Shown in pieces: positions 35,697-47,078 of a stretch of 64,000 nt of DNA. The stretch is from NCBI GenBank assembly GCA_010405405.1, contig MU004235.1, forward strand, positions 1,378,538-1,442,537. The letters run 5' to 3'. The stretch comes from Microthyrium microscopicum (taxonomy: Eukaryota > Ascomycota > Dothideomycetes > Microthyriales > Microthyriaceae). Below the pieces are notes generated by a model. The model did no database searches. It had not been told where the DNA came from and worked only from the letters and a program-made list of their open reading frames with translations. Within the stretch, counting starts at the first letter, position 1. Every line of letters begins with the position of its first letter. The position numbers and the translations under genes were made by a program.

Positions 35697-36806
35697 TCAG
35701 TATGGAAGAGACTTTGACCTGTCCCAGCTCTTCCCTAATAGCCATGCCATTCCGTCCAAAGTCTTCACCTTGATCTCCTCAGCATGAGCCTCTGGAAGTG
35801 GAAGAGAAACCCAAGCGGCATGATCATATCCCATCAAAACATCAATCTTGGTCTCGCAAACACCACCATCCTCGAGTATCTTCTGATAGATCACCCCGTC
35901 GTCTCGTAGGATATCCAACTCGCCGCACTGGACGTACACTTTTGCTGGATGTTCATCCCGAAGGGCCGCCAAATCCAAGTTCACTGGTGAATACCAGGGT
36001 GACTTGACATCAGCTCGCAGTCGTGATTCTGAATTTCTCAGCGTCTCAGTAGTGATCAGCGGTGCGTTGGCATTCCCTTGTCTCGAGCGGAATGCTGCGG
36101 CATATTTTGTGGGCACAATCTCTTCAGAGAGCAATTTTGGAATCGAGGCGAACAGCCCCGTGATGCGTGGTCCCATCTTCGGCAAAGAAGCACTCAAGTC
36201 TTCTCGGCCAGATCGTCTGGCCGCAGCAATGCCAGCAATGACTGCAGCAATGTTCGCGCCCGCGCTTGTGCCGGCCAAAACAAAGCCCAGTGTTGGATCA
36301 ACTTGTACTCCAGTATTGTTCAGAGGCCCAGAGTTGAGATTCTCCGGCGATGACAGCCAAGCAATGCTTTCCCAAGCGCTATGGACGCCAGCCGGGAAAG
36401 GATGCTCTGGAGCCAGTTTGTATGATGGGCAAGCGACGACAGCGCCCAAAAGCTCGGCGAAGGCTCGTGCTGGAGAGAGCACGAAGGCGGGCGTGCCGTA
36501 TGAGAAGCTTCCTCCATGGATATAAACGATGAGAGGGCATTTAGTGGGTGCCGGGCTTTCTGTTTGTGCTTGGGATGGATGGACCAAGATGGTGTGACTC
36601 TTGAAGCCATCAGCGAGAGGAATATCGATAGTTGTCTGGCGTAGGTAAGGAGGACAGGGTCCTAAAGTAGCGGTGTCTGTCAATTCCATATCACAGGTGA
36701 ACTTGCGACGCGCTTCTATCCCTTCGGAGGTTGCCTCATCTGGAAATTGAGGCAGGAAAGTTGAAGTTGAAGCGTTTTCAGACATGATGGAAATGGTTGA
36801 AAGCAC
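35697..36806 (-). CDS. Alpha/beta-hydrolase esterase (HSL family)
   Basis: Single exon of 369 codons. Hormone-sensitive-lipase family signatures are visible: oxyanion-hole HGGS at 97-100, nucleophile elbow GTSAG with Ser181, Asp299 in ELDILRDDG and His330 in GYDHAAW, a complete catalytic triad. There is no signal peptide, so it is probably intracellular. Substrate unknown; relatives hydrolyse short acyl esters or lactones. A TATAAAAA element lies only about 32 bases before this start, so the second Met (36785, MSENASTST) may be the true start. It is transcribed divergently from a Zn2Cys6 regulator 404 bases away, a layout often seen for small inducible catabolic units. Confidence 0.9.
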   Translation of the reverse strand: MLSTISIMSENASTSTFLPQFPDEATSEGIEARRKFTCDMELTDTATLGPCPPYLRQTTIDIPLADGFKSHTILVHPSQAQTESPAPTKCPLIVYIHGGSFSYGTPAFVLSPARAFAELLGAVVACPSYKLAPEHPFPAGVHSAWESIAWLSSPENLNSGPLNNTGVQVDPTLGFVLAGTSAGANIAAVIAGIAAARRSGREDLSASLPKMGPRITGLFASIPKLLSEEIVPTKYAAAFRSRQGNANAPLITTETLRNSESRLRADVKSPWYSPVNLDLAALRDEHPAKVYVQCGELDILRDDGVIYQKILEDGGVCETKIDVLMGYDHAAWVSLPLPEAHAEEIKVKTLDGMAWLLGKSWDRSKSLPY

Positions 36807-37210
36807 TGCGAAGTGAGCAACACTGGCAGTTCACCGGTTTTTATAGATAATTGTTAGCATTGTAGTCCAGCCGATCTCCTGCAGTTAGCTCGATAATCAA
36901 TTACGTACGTTCAACGATTTTCTCCAGGAAGAGCCTCCATCAAAGTCAAATAAACTTGAGGAATATCAGATATCCTGACCGTTTAGGACTAGCGCAGTCT
37001 CAACTTACGCTACATCCAATCACCCTTCATCCTTTCTTACCTAGCCTGCTTACAGCCAGGCCTTTTCGATTTGCAAGATATCAACCGATTCTCCGTACTT
37101 CCGTATCCTCTTTACTACAATACGTTGCGGGAGACGCATACCGTCCATCCCTGGTTGAAACATGCGCAGTTATTCCCATCAAAGATGCTCTGTCAGCGGA
37201 TACAAGAGCA
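36807..37210. promoter_or_regulatory. Shared divergent promoter, esterase / Zn2Cys6 regulator
   Basis: 404 bases between two start codons on opposite strands. A TATAAAAA element for the esterase sits at 36838-36845 on the minus strand. No clear CGG-repeat site for the regulator was picked out by eye. Confidence 0.5.
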
Positions 37211-38130
37211 ATGGACAACGTTCGTGAAGCCATTACCGAAGTGCCAAACAAGCATCTCAAAAAGGCTCGCATGGGTGCAAGGGGAAAGAAAAGAGCCAAA
37301 AGCGGATGTCAAACCTGCAAGTAGGTGGTGTTCCTCGCTTGGGAAATCCCTGGTTCAACCCATCTCGATGTCGATTTCTAACACCAAGCAGAATCAGGCA
37401 TAAGAAATGCGATGAGGACAAGCCAACTTGCAATCAATGTCGAATCGCAGGTTATCGCTGCGAATTCGCCCATATTCGGCAGCTTGATGTCGTGGCTACA
37501 TCCAGATACCAACAAGCACTATCGAAGCGCAGTGACGACGCCCTGTATCCTCGGAGTCCTCAGCTTCTCGAGAGACCTTCCAATCTACCTCAGCATATGT
37601 TTATCCTAGAGGGCTACGATGCCATGCATTTCGACTACTTCCGGCACGTATGCGCCAAAGACACCGCGCTGGTATTCGAAGACCCGATATGGGAATCAAT
37701 TCTAGTGCAAGCCGCCTACACAGAGTCAAGTATATTCCATGCTGCACTAGCAACAGCCGTGCTGACGAGATATAACTACTATCCAACGCATAGCTCGTAT
37801 GATCCAAGTTTTGCACGTTCGAATATCGAATATGCTATGATTCAGTACGACCAAGCAATCAAGTGCTTGAATGCTCGATTTCGAACGGGCGTTGATAGCA
37901 CTGAGGTCGCAATCTTGGGTTGTATACTCTTCATCAGTATCGAAGGGTTTCAAGGCTATGCAATGCAAATGCATATGCATCTTCGTGGAGGACTTGCTCT
38001 TGTGGATGGTCTCAAGGTTGATGCTCTTAACACGAAGTGTCTGACAAACGCCTTTTATCAGCTGCGGGATCAGGTGCAAGGATTTGAAGGGTTGTATGAA
38101 GATAAACCAATGAATAGGATCGCGAATTGA
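37211..38130 (+). CDS. Zn2Cys6 (Gal4-type) transcription factor, short
   Basis: Two exons, 37211-37320 and 37392-38130, give 282 residues. The zinc cluster crosses the intron and has the spacing C-x2-C-x6-C-x6-C-x2-C-x6-C, with cysteines at 33, 36, 43, 50, 53 and 60. Basic residues precede it (KKARMGARGKKRAK). The rest resembles the start of a fungal-specific regulatory domain, but the frame ends soon after. Related factors are often 450-600 residues, so the C-terminus may be truncated, or a further exon may be missing from this model. Upstream frame from 36956 is probably leader. Its divergent neighbour, the esterase, is a candidate target. Confidence 0.75.
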
Positions 38131-39817
38131 GGAAGTGGACGCGCTGTGATGCTTGTCGGCAGTGTTCTCACCAGGCTGAAGGCATGGATGATTCTAGATG
38201 GTGGATGTGAGATGTTTCTCCAAAGTTCAATGGCATATCTCGAAGGTCCCAATCTTTTCGCAAAACTTGTCATTTCATCTTGATACCTTGGTGTTCTAAA
38301 GTTTGTACTCACTGCAAGATATCGGTGCCGGCATCGGAGCAAAACGGACAATGATGAAAAAGGAAATTTCAGCCACGTATTCAGCAGTCCCAGCCTTATG
38401 GTTAACCGTCAAGCAATAGCAAGACACTTCGGGAACACGAGACAGTTTCGTTCGTAGTTTTCTGGTATTTTGGGAAATGAATTGAGACGCCAACCACCTC
38501 AACCAGGGAAGATGTGTATCTTTTATCAGGAGCCAGCCTTTAAGATCTACAATTTAGGAGTCTGCATGCAAGGCTGGAACACCAACAAATTGTTATCAAA
38601 ATCTCATCCAGCTGAGATAGGAAAAAGTAACCATTGCCAATTGTGGCGGCGGGAATAATTTGCGAAAAAGCCCGCCCAACCCATTTTTTTGACCGCCATA
38701 TAGGAAATAGCAATCAACAAATGCACGATAGACTTGCAGCATGGAACGGAGAAGGTCGGAAAGCTACCTAGCACACGTTAGTCTAATGCTTGTATGACCG
38801 AAAATAGAAAGGAAAGGGAACGCAAATCGAAGGCCGGATGCTGCACACGCGCGGGTCTGGGTCTGGAACGGCATGTTCCTGTGGCGTTGAGCTTTTGAGA
38901 GCTGTTGGTTCTTGCAGGGTTTTCAAGTGGATCGTCCCTTTCCGTTCAAGCTGGTCGAGCTGAAGATTGTTTCTGTGCCTCAATTTGCATCAAACCTTCA
39001 ACAGGCATCGGATGCACGAATGGCCATCACCCAGGAACTGAGGTTACAAGTGGCATGGCAGCACACCATCCATTGAATTGGTCGCGTAATAAAGGCTGGG
39101 AACAATATAAGAGTGGCGAATTGTACGATAAATAGAATGCCAGGCTAAAGGGTGGAAACGGAGAGAGGTTGGATAAGGCGACGATAGAACAAAGATGTGG
39201 CGGCTTGGTGTGGTATAATAATAGGAGTGTGGTTGGGTATTGGGCTGTTGCTGGGACAGCTACCAAACGTTTTCATTGTTATCTTTGGAAGAAGTAATAT
39301 CTAACATCTGTCTTGGTTTTCCCAATGATCTCCATTGCTCAAGAATCAGTTCATACTTAGTACTCTACACCACGATCAAAGTTATTGGCGTTGATACACA
39401 TTACACGTCCCAAACACCACCACTACTACCCACAAAGTACGGCAGCTACCCGTATCGCTTGCCAATTGACAACAGTGTATTCATCGACACCGCCTTCTAT
39501 AAAAGCTGCAGGTAAGTGCCCGAACCATTGGCTGCAGTCGAGCTTGGGTGCATCAGGGACAGGCCTAGTACCCACTCGACGTCACCTTCCCAGGGATTTT
39601 TTTGTGTTGCAGACTTGCAGTTGAAGCAATTCCAGGAGGCTTCTTTTTCGACCACCACCACTAACCTTCTACAACAGACAATCCCATATCTGTCGATCAC
39701 TTGCCCCTCACATCTATTCTCCCCGCTACTCTATCTTTTTGATCTCTGTGTCGTCAGACTTCTTCTCCTCTTCATTCTCACATCCTCTGCTACAACCTGC
39801 AGCCCGAACAATCAGCT
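38131..39817. other. Intergenic, upstream of UGP1
   Basis: About 1.7 kb. The last 250 bases are pyrimidine-rich leader of UGP1. The part near 38131-38300 could hide the missing end of the Zn2Cys6 gene, but no frame shows it clearly. Confidence 0.5.
39498..39505 (+). promoter_or_regulatory. TATA-like element upstream of UGP1
   Basis: TATAAAAG, 320 bases before the UGP1 start. A good GTAAGT donor at 39512 is only 7 bases downstream, so it cannot be both the TATA box of this transcript and next to a used leader intron. Confidence 0.4.
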
Positions 39818-42105
39818 ATGGCCTCTAGACTTGCTGCAATCCCCTCCCACCTCGCCAAAGAGAATGGCGAGGGCGGCGAGTTTGCCCGCAAGCACCATGG
39901 CAAATCTCAATCTCATGTGGTAAGTCTCTTTTTCTTTCGTTACACAATGCCCGCATCGCCCTGATCCCATTTCCTTTGGTGTCCCTTGACTGCAAACGCG
40001 GGGCTGGACTTCCAGGAGTTGAACCAAAGGAGTGCTGTCAAAAGGAGGCTTCACGGCACCGACAACAAGAAATTCCAATGTAAACATCTGCGTTGCCTTA
40101 GGCCAAACCATGGAGCTTCTGCTGTTCTCAATTTCCTGGCCATGGAGGACATCCAATGGGCATTCACGTATTCTGGAGCTCGCTGGGTCTACACCCAGGA
40201 GAAGGCAACTGCAATCCTCACTGTTGCTCGCTGTTTCTACCTTTGGCATTGGTTACTATGGCTCTTTCTGTTAATACACTGAGCTATGAAGCACTCTGGA
40301 TGCCTCAATACCTCTGTTTTCGAGTTGGATATTGCCTCTTGAACTCTGTTTTTGGATAATTTTCCACAATCTTGATATTTCCCATCGATATTGGTGGCTC
40401 CCATCAACTATACTGTCTGCAACCAAGTGCGCTGGCCCCCATCGAATGCGTTGGGAAATTTGCGATTTGGATAGAAATGGGCAAATTCGACAATATTTTG
40501 GACTGGGCGAAGCAAATTCCAGTCACTGAACCGCCAATGGATGATAATATTCCAGAATTTGGCGTCTTTCCGATGGATATGACCCCTGAGAAGCTCGTTC
40601 GCGTCAAAGTTGATACATCTCAGTTTGCTAACAATTGGCAGGCATTTGAGAATACCAGCACTAACATTGCGGCATCTCAAATGCGCAACTCTCTCAACCA
40701 ACTCACCGATACGGTCAAGGACCCTGAACAGAAGAAACTGTTCGAGACTGAGATGGACAACTTCTTTGCTCTATTCCGTCGCTATCTGAACGACAAAGCC
40801 AAGGGCAACGCCATTGACTGGGCCCGCATCGCCCCTCCAAAGGCTGACCAGGTCGTCGAATATTCTGCTCTCGAGAACTCCGAGGCTGTGGAATTCTTGG
40901 GCAAGTTGGCTGTTCTCAAGCTCAATGGTGGTCTCGGTACTTCAATGGGTTGTGTTGGCCCCAAATCTGTCATTGAAGTTCGTGACGGCATGTCCTTCCT
41001 TGACTTGTCTGTGCGTCAAATCGAGTATCTCAACCGCACGTACGGTGTCAGCGTTCCATTTGTTCTTATGAACTCCTTCAACACTGACGCAGACACGGCC
41101 AACATCATCAAGAAGTACGAGGGTCACAATCTTGACATCCTTACCTTCAACCAGTCCAAGTACCCACGTGTCATCAAGGACTCTCTTCTTCCAGCCGCAA
41201 AGAACGCGGATTCCATTCTTAGCGACTGGTATCCACCAGGACATGGTGACGTATTCGAGGCTCTCTACAACTCTGGAACCTTAGACAAGCTTCTGGAACG
41301 TGGAGTCGAAATCGTCTTCCTATCCAACGCTGACAATCTTGGAGCTGTTGTCGATCTACGCATCTTACAGCACATGGTTGACACCAAGTCAGAATACATC
41401 ATGGAGTTGACCGACAAGACCAAGGCTGATGTCAAGGGTGGTACTATTATTGACTATGAAGGTTCCGTCCGTCTTCTTGAAATCGCCCAAGTGCCAAAAG
41501 AACACGTCAACGAGTTCAAGTCCATCAAGAAGTTCAAGTACTTCAACACCAACAACATCTGGATGAACCTCCGCGCCATCAAGCGTGTGGTCGAGGCCAA
41601 CGAACTCGCTATGGAAATCATCCCCAACGAAAAGTCTATTCCAGCAGACAAGAAGGGCGAGGCTGACCAATCAGTCATCCAACTCGAGACTGCTGTCGGT
41701 GCCGCCATCCGTCACTTTAAGAACGCTCACGGTGTCAACGTACCCCGCCGCCGTTTCTTGCCAGTCAAGACCTGCTCCGATCTCATGCTTGTCAAGTCCG
41801 ACTTGTACACACTCCAGCACGGCCAGCTCGTCATCGATCCCAATCGTATTGGCGGTGCTCCTCTCATCAAGCTCGGTAGCGACTTCAAGAAGGTGTCCAA
41901 CTTCCAATCGCGTATCCCAAGCATTCCCAAGATTGTCGAACTCGACCATCTGACCATCACCGGAAAGGTCACACTCGGCCGCAACGTGCAGCTCAAAGGC
42001 ACCGTCATCATCGTTGCCAACGAAGGTGGCTCCATTGACGTTCCTCCAGGCTCTATCCTAGAGAACGTCGTGGTCCAGGGTAGCTTGCGTCTCCTCGAGC
42101 ATTAG
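39818..42105 (+). CDS. UGP1: UTP-glucose-1-phosphate uridylyltransferase
   Basis: Makes UDP-glucose from UTP and glucose-1-phosphate for glucan, trehalose, glycogen and glycoprotein synthesis. Exons 39818-39919 and 40642-42105 give 521 residues, the usual fungal length. Exon 1 encodes [18 protein letters not shown]...HGKSQSHV and joins [16 protein letters not shown], as in other fungal UGPs. The 722-nt intron is far longer than others here but has a GTAAGT donor, a GCTAAC branch and a CAG acceptor. Exon 2 stays open 270 bases into the intron, from an ATG at 40372; that part does not resemble the family. The nucleotide-binding [11 protein letters not shown] lies near residue 125, and a left-handed beta-helix-like C-terminus supports the octamer-forming eukaryotic type. 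Confidence 0.96.
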
Positions 42106-43525
42106 AAGCGGTCTCCGCACTGTAGTGTTCCAAACACCACCATTGGCATATGCATGAGGTTTGGGTCTTGTTTTGCGATTGACTCATGTTGTTTTCCTCG
42201 TGGGCCGGCTGTGGATATTGGCCAAGTTGCGTCGTCTGCTGATGTTTATGCGGATGAAGAAAAGCAATGATGTTTATTATGAGATGATGGGTTATAACGT
42301 GTTTTCTTGATAGGCAATTGTGTTGGTGTTGTTATGAAGGATTTTGAGACACTTTGCCTACGTCAAGTTGTAATGATGTTTATTGAGCGAAAAACAATCG
42401 ATAGACCTTTACCACATTCCTCTTCTAATCATTCCATTCACTGTGACTCCTTTAGCATCATGCACAATTATACGCTGCCCTTACGCCTTGACAATCGCGG
42501 AAAATAGCCATTTCCTTCCCTCATTGAGCGAGTATATCATCTTGGAATCAGTGAGCCATTTAAGCGATTACCCCATCGAGGGCGATGGCTGCCATAGCCC
42601 TTCTTAAAAGATAGTTCGCACAATTCCCATCGAGTACAACGTAGGTGTTAAGGCTATGAAGTGCGATGTGGTGATCGAGCTTGAGGCTGGCCGGATAGAG
42701 TAGGGGACTCTGAGCTGATAATCTATGGGAAAGGATCAATCCAGGATCCGGGTTTGATGATAAAGTGTACACTGCTATCCCGAAGAGTCCTAAGATGAAG
42801 TTTCGGTAGCTTTTTGCTTACTCGATCATGAATACGGCGTGTAGAAGCGCTTTATGCAGCGCCGGCGCCGCGGCGGAGTTAAAGTGATGAGGCTCAAAGG
42901 GGGATGGTGCAGCCATTGATGAGGAGAGCAATTATTGATATGCAGCAGGGGTCACCACTCCTGTAACTCCAGCAAATTCCTTCCTTCTCTTTTACGCTTA
43001 ACTTCGAATAGGTGCAGTAGCTGCATAATCGGACATATCCTTCTTTCCATGCCCTGACAACTCGAGCTCGCTACTGGCTGCTGTGCTTGGCACATCTACC
43101 GTACCTTTGCAAGCATGGTGTATCATTATTGCCGGATGCGCTTTTTACCGCCGCCTTCGGACAAATGCTTTGCAAAGCATCATCAACTGTCGTAGCCCTT
43201 TATCCTGGCATGTTGATATCTCGGGGAACCTTGAGGTCGACGCCAAGCAATAGCAGATATGGGATCAGCAACCGGGAGAGCAGGTCGTTCGATGAAGGAG
43301 ATAGCGGACCAAGGAGATTTACATGCAGCTGAGGTTGGCAATACTGACCCGATTAATTCACCATCATAACTCCTAGCAATCGATATAAATACCAATCCGA
43401 TCCCACTTGTCTTCTTTCCACCATCATACATCCCAATCCAACTGACCATACCAGCCTCACTTCAACCAACAACACCATCACCACTTTCCATCCAACCATC
43501 CAAGCACCAATCCCAATCACCAAAC
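42106..43525. other. Intergenic, UGP1 to SDR
   Basis: About 1.4 kb. A GC-rich patch at about 42855-42880 stands out in otherwise AT-rich sequence. The SDR promoter lies at the right end. No gene seen. Confidence 0.6.
43384..43391 (+). promoter_or_regulatory. TATA box of the SDR gene
   Basis: TATAAATA 142 bases upstream of the SDR start, followed by a C-rich leader full of CCA and ACC steps. Confidence 0.5.
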
Positions 43526-44603
43526 ATGCCTGGCCGTTATCACGACTCCTGGGTCAACCGGACCGGCCCCGGCGACGCCCGTCCTACAGCAATCCAAATC
43601 GTCAAAGATGAAAACCGCGTCGGCACACTCAGCGACAAAGTCGTCGTGATCACCGGAACATCTGGCGGCATTGGCGTCGAAACCGTCCGCGCAATGCACT
43701 TGACCGGCGCCACCGTCTTCGCAACAGCACGCAAAGCCGACGTCCTCCACTCCGTAGTCGAAGAGATTCTCAAAAGCGACCCAGACAACAAAGCGCCCAT
43801 CCACGAAATCATCATCGACCAAACAAGCTTCGCATCCGTCCGCAAAGGCGCCCAAGAAATCCTCGAAAAGAGCAACGGCAAAGTCAACATCCTGATAAAC
43901 AATGCCGGTGTGATGGCAACACCAGAGGGCAAGACGGAAGATGGATGGGAGACGCAATTCGGCGTCTGCCATCTCAGCCATTTCCTTCTCTTCCAACTAC
44001 TCAAACCCGCTCTACTAGCCAGCAGCACCAAGGACTTCAACAGCGTACGTATCCACCCCCTTTCCGCAAACAAACCACCATACTAACAGCACGCAGCGCG
44101 TAGTAAACGTCTCCTCCTTCGGCCACCGCGGCGGCCCAGTCCGCACCCACGACTACAACTTCACAAAAGATGCCTACGACCCGTGGCTAGCCTACGGACA
44201 AGCCAAGACGGCCAATATATGGATGGCCAACGAGATCTCGCGCCTCTACGGATCCAAGGGCCTGTGGGCATATAGTTTGCATCCTGGTGGAATCAACTCT
44301 GGTCTTGGCAAACATCTTGACCCAGCGTTGTTCGAAGCGCTCAATACACCGACCATAATGGCCTACTATAAGTCCCCCGCGCAAGGAGCGGCTACATCAG
44401 TGTGGGCGGCAGTAGCGCATGAGTATGAGGGGAAGCCGAGTAAGTGGTTGAGTAATTGTGAAGAGGTTGGACCGGCGGAGGTGGAGGGGTTGGCGTTTGG
44501 GACTGTGGATGATGGATATGCGCCGCATGCGTTTGATGAGGCGGGGGAGAAGAAACTTTGGGCGGATAGTTGTAAGGCTGTTGGGGTTGAGAATGATTCT
44601 TAG
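43526..44603 (+). CDS. Short-chain dehydrogenase/reductase
   Basis: Two exons, 43526-44044 and 44097-44603, give 341 residues. Rossmann-fold cofactor motif TGTSGGIG at 43-50, NNAG in the NILINNAGVM block, and the catalytic set Ser179/Ser180, Tyr206 and Lys210 (YGQAK). The N-terminal 30 residues before the fold are extra. The sequence resembles retinol-dehydrogenase/WW-domain-oxidoreductase-like fungal SDRs, which use NADP(H), but substrate and direction cannot be assigned. No targeting signal. It converges on mcsA, with about 200 bases between the two stop codons. Confidence 0.92.
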
Positions 44604-44806
44604 AATGGGCTATTCAGCTATTCATATGGTGGATATAAGACATTTTGCTAGAAATAATGACGATAGAAATGTATGAAATGAATGGAAAGCAGGAGCTTTT
44701 GTGTTTGAATATTCTATTTACAATAACTACCTTTACCGCCCAGTGACACTGTAACACCGTAGCACGCCTCAAATATCACGTTCATCTTTTTCATGAGCCT
44801 AGGCTT

Positions 44807-46456
44807 CTATTTGCCTTCTACTTCGTCCAAGAGTCCTTGGAGGTTGATACTCTTTGGTCGCTCGATAGGGAGGCCGAGCGCACGATCCCAGATCAATTGG
44901 GCGAGTGGGCCGAGACCACGGGACACGCCGAAGGTTGCGGTATAGTAGAGCATTTCCTTGAAGCCGTAGTAGTGGAAAAGCACACCAGAGGAGGAGTCGA
45001 CGTTGGGGTATGGGTTCTTGGTCTACATCATACGTTAGTGGACAGTCTCGTGGAAGGCGGATAGAATGCTTACCTTTCCGTGCTCCTTGAGTACATCAGG
45101 AGCAATCTCAGAGTTCTTCTTGACGAGCTTGAAGATAGGATCTTCAGCAATCTTGGGCCGAGCAGCCGCATAGTCCATCAACGCATCGAAGCGAGGATCT
45201 GGTTGACGCAATACTCCGTGACCATAACCAGGTACTACACGACCAGACTTTAGTGTCGTCCAGAGGTATTCCTTGACATCCTTATCACTGTAGCCTTCAG
45301 GCATGGAGTCCTTCATCTGAATAATCCATCTGAGCACTTCCTGCGCCGCAAGACCGTGCAATGGACCCGCTAGACCTTGCAGACCAGCCGAGTACGACAA
45401 GAATGGATCAGAGAGCGCTGAGCCAACAAGATGAGTCGCATGTGCGGAAACATTGCCACCTTCGTGGTCACCGTGGAGCGCGAGGTAGAGACGGAGCAAG
45501 TCCTGGAAATCTTCATGCTGTTTGCCGCCTTTGCCGAGCATGGCGGCGAAGTTGTATGCCCAATCTTGCTCTGGGTCTGCTTTGGCTGGGAGTGCTCCAC
45601 CTCCTTCATATGCATTTTGGTAGATCTTTGCGGCGATGGTGGGGAGTTTGGCTAGTAGGCTGATGCTGTCGTCAAAGGTTGGTTCCCAGTATTCAGCCTT
45701 GTTGAGACCCTTTTCGTATGCCTTTGCGAAGAGAGAGGTGTGGTTTAGGGCGGAGACTGCAATAGCGAATTGGGTCATGGGATGGAGATCGGTTGGGAAG
45801 GCGTCCATCATCTTATTAACGAACTCTGGCAGTTCTGATTTCTCAGCCAACTCGCGAGAGAGTACGCGGACCTGGCTGGTGCTGGGGACTTCGCCAGTGA
45901 GGAGCAGCCAGAACATGGCTTCTGGTAGCATTTCTGTGCCTGAAGTTCCCTTTGGAAGCTCCTTTTGGCAATCCTTGATCGTTCGGCCATGGAATCTGAT
46001 TCCCTCATTGGCATCTAGAACTGAACCTTCCCATACCATAGCCTTGAGGCCCCTGAAAGTTGGTAGTCAGCCTTATTGTCAGCTGCAGAATAGGGATGGA
46101 ATCGTACCGCATGCCACCCAAGGCATTCTCAACCTTGACAACACCGATTTGCTTATCGCCATGTGCTTTGACTTTCTTTAAAAGTTCTCGTTTGGCGGGT
46201 ATTAATCCTTTTAGAGTCTCCTTGAGATTTGGTTCTGAGGAAGCGGAATAGTTCCGCTTGAGCTCCCAAGCTGCAGCTGCACGTCAATTAGCGATGATCT
46301 CTGAGGGGCAGTTCAACGGTTTTCGTACCAGGTACAGAAGACTTGACAGCTGTTGGCTACACACAACAATTAGAGCTTTTCTACAGATGATCTCACCACA
46401 AAACTTACGCGAACAGCTCTCAGAGCGCGTGAAGCTGATCTTGGAGCCAAAGCCAT
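44807..46456 (-). CDS. mcsA: 2-methylcitrate synthase, mitochondrial (citrate synthase family)
   Basis: Condenses propionyl-CoA (and acetyl-CoA) with oxaloacetate in the mitochondrial matrix, the first step of the methylcitrate cycle. Minus-strand exons 46456-46409, 46356-46329 (28-nt micro-exon), 46276-46108, 46052-45074 and 45022-44807 give 479 residues. The N-terminus is an Arg/Ser/Ala presequence ([16 protein letters not shown]). Catalytic residues His314 (GPLHG), His360 (GYGHG) and Asp417 (NVDSSSG) are present. The [20 protein letters not shown] region and the [20 protein letters not shown] end match Aspergillus McsA as I recall it, rather than the main citrate synthase CitA. The divergent methylisocitrate lyase neighbour strengthens this. 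Citrate synthase activity is expected too. Confidence 0.93.
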
Positions 46457-46709
46457 TGTGAGTGAAGTGGGGCTGTTGATCAGAGGAGAGGGGTAGAGAC
46501 AGGATCAATAGAGACAAATACAAGCAAGACAAGACACCAAGGAGGTCACAAAGCAGAAAGCTGGATGTGTGAGGGCAATGGTCAGTATTTTAAAAGATTG
46601 AGAACCGGCTATGTACGGCGAGAAACAGACTGCATTGTTGCATTGGCTCTGGATTGTTGTTCCTGACCATGCCTAGCCATCAGCTCATGGTTTTCCCCTT
46701 GAGCCGCCC

Positions 46710-46715
46710 CCGAGG
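46710..46715 (-). promoter_or_regulatory. CCTCGG (FarA/FarB-type) box 1
   Basis: CCGAGG on the plus strand, hence CCTCGG on minus, in the mcsA-mclA intergenic region. A 6-mer can occur by chance; the location and second copy make it worth noting. Confidence 0.4.
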
Positions 46716-46784
46716 TCGGCAATCGTCTCAGCGGAAGTCTTTACGCGATTCTATCTCTCCCCAAGCCCGACCAAGAACCTGTAT

Positions 46785-46790
46785 CCGAGG
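46785..46790 (-). promoter_or_regulatory. CCTCGG (FarA/FarB-type) box 2
   Basis: Second copy, same orientation, 75 bases from box 1 and about 290 bases from the mclA start. Confidence 0.4.
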
Positions 46791-47078
46791 ACTTGTCTAT
46801 AATCTTCCATTTATTTTCGAAAAGCTAGCATTACAAACATTGTAGAAATTAGTTGCAAAACCCATCTTTTGTGGCAAATCTCGTCACTTCAACGGCTTCA
46901 TTCCACCGCGACCGCTTTGTGACCTCAGTCGTAAATCGCATAAAACACCGTCAGCAGCCGACGGTTGCCGTATACATTTGATCCCAGCTTAGTACAATCA
47001 TACATACGCTGTGATTCAAGATCTTATACCTGTTACGTGCTCCTTGAGCATTGTAAACCTTCATATACTTCATTCACA

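Larger units (their letters stand above)
46457..47078. promoter_or_regulatory. Shared divergent promoter, mcsA / mclA
   Basis: 622 bases between start codons on opposite strands. It holds two CCGAGG boxes in the same orientation (46710-46715 and 46785-46790). CCTCGG (the complement) is the core bound by fungal FarA/FarB fatty-acid regulators. Co-regulation by propionate or odd-chain fatty acids is inference. Confidence 0.6.

Noticed and set aside
37345-37365. TGGTTCAACCC resembling a tRNA T-arm
   Set aside because: It lies inside a 71-nt intron of the Zn2Cys6 gene and no acceptor or anticodon stems can be formed around it.
40372-40641. N-terminal 90 codons of the open frame leading into UGP1
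   Set aside because: It does not resemble UGP N-termini, while the exon at 39818-39919 does and joins in phase at a clear CTAAC/CAG acceptor.
43517-43996. 159- and 177-codon minus-strand frames in the SDR gene
   Set aside because: Shadows of the SDR exon 1, caused by its biased codon use.
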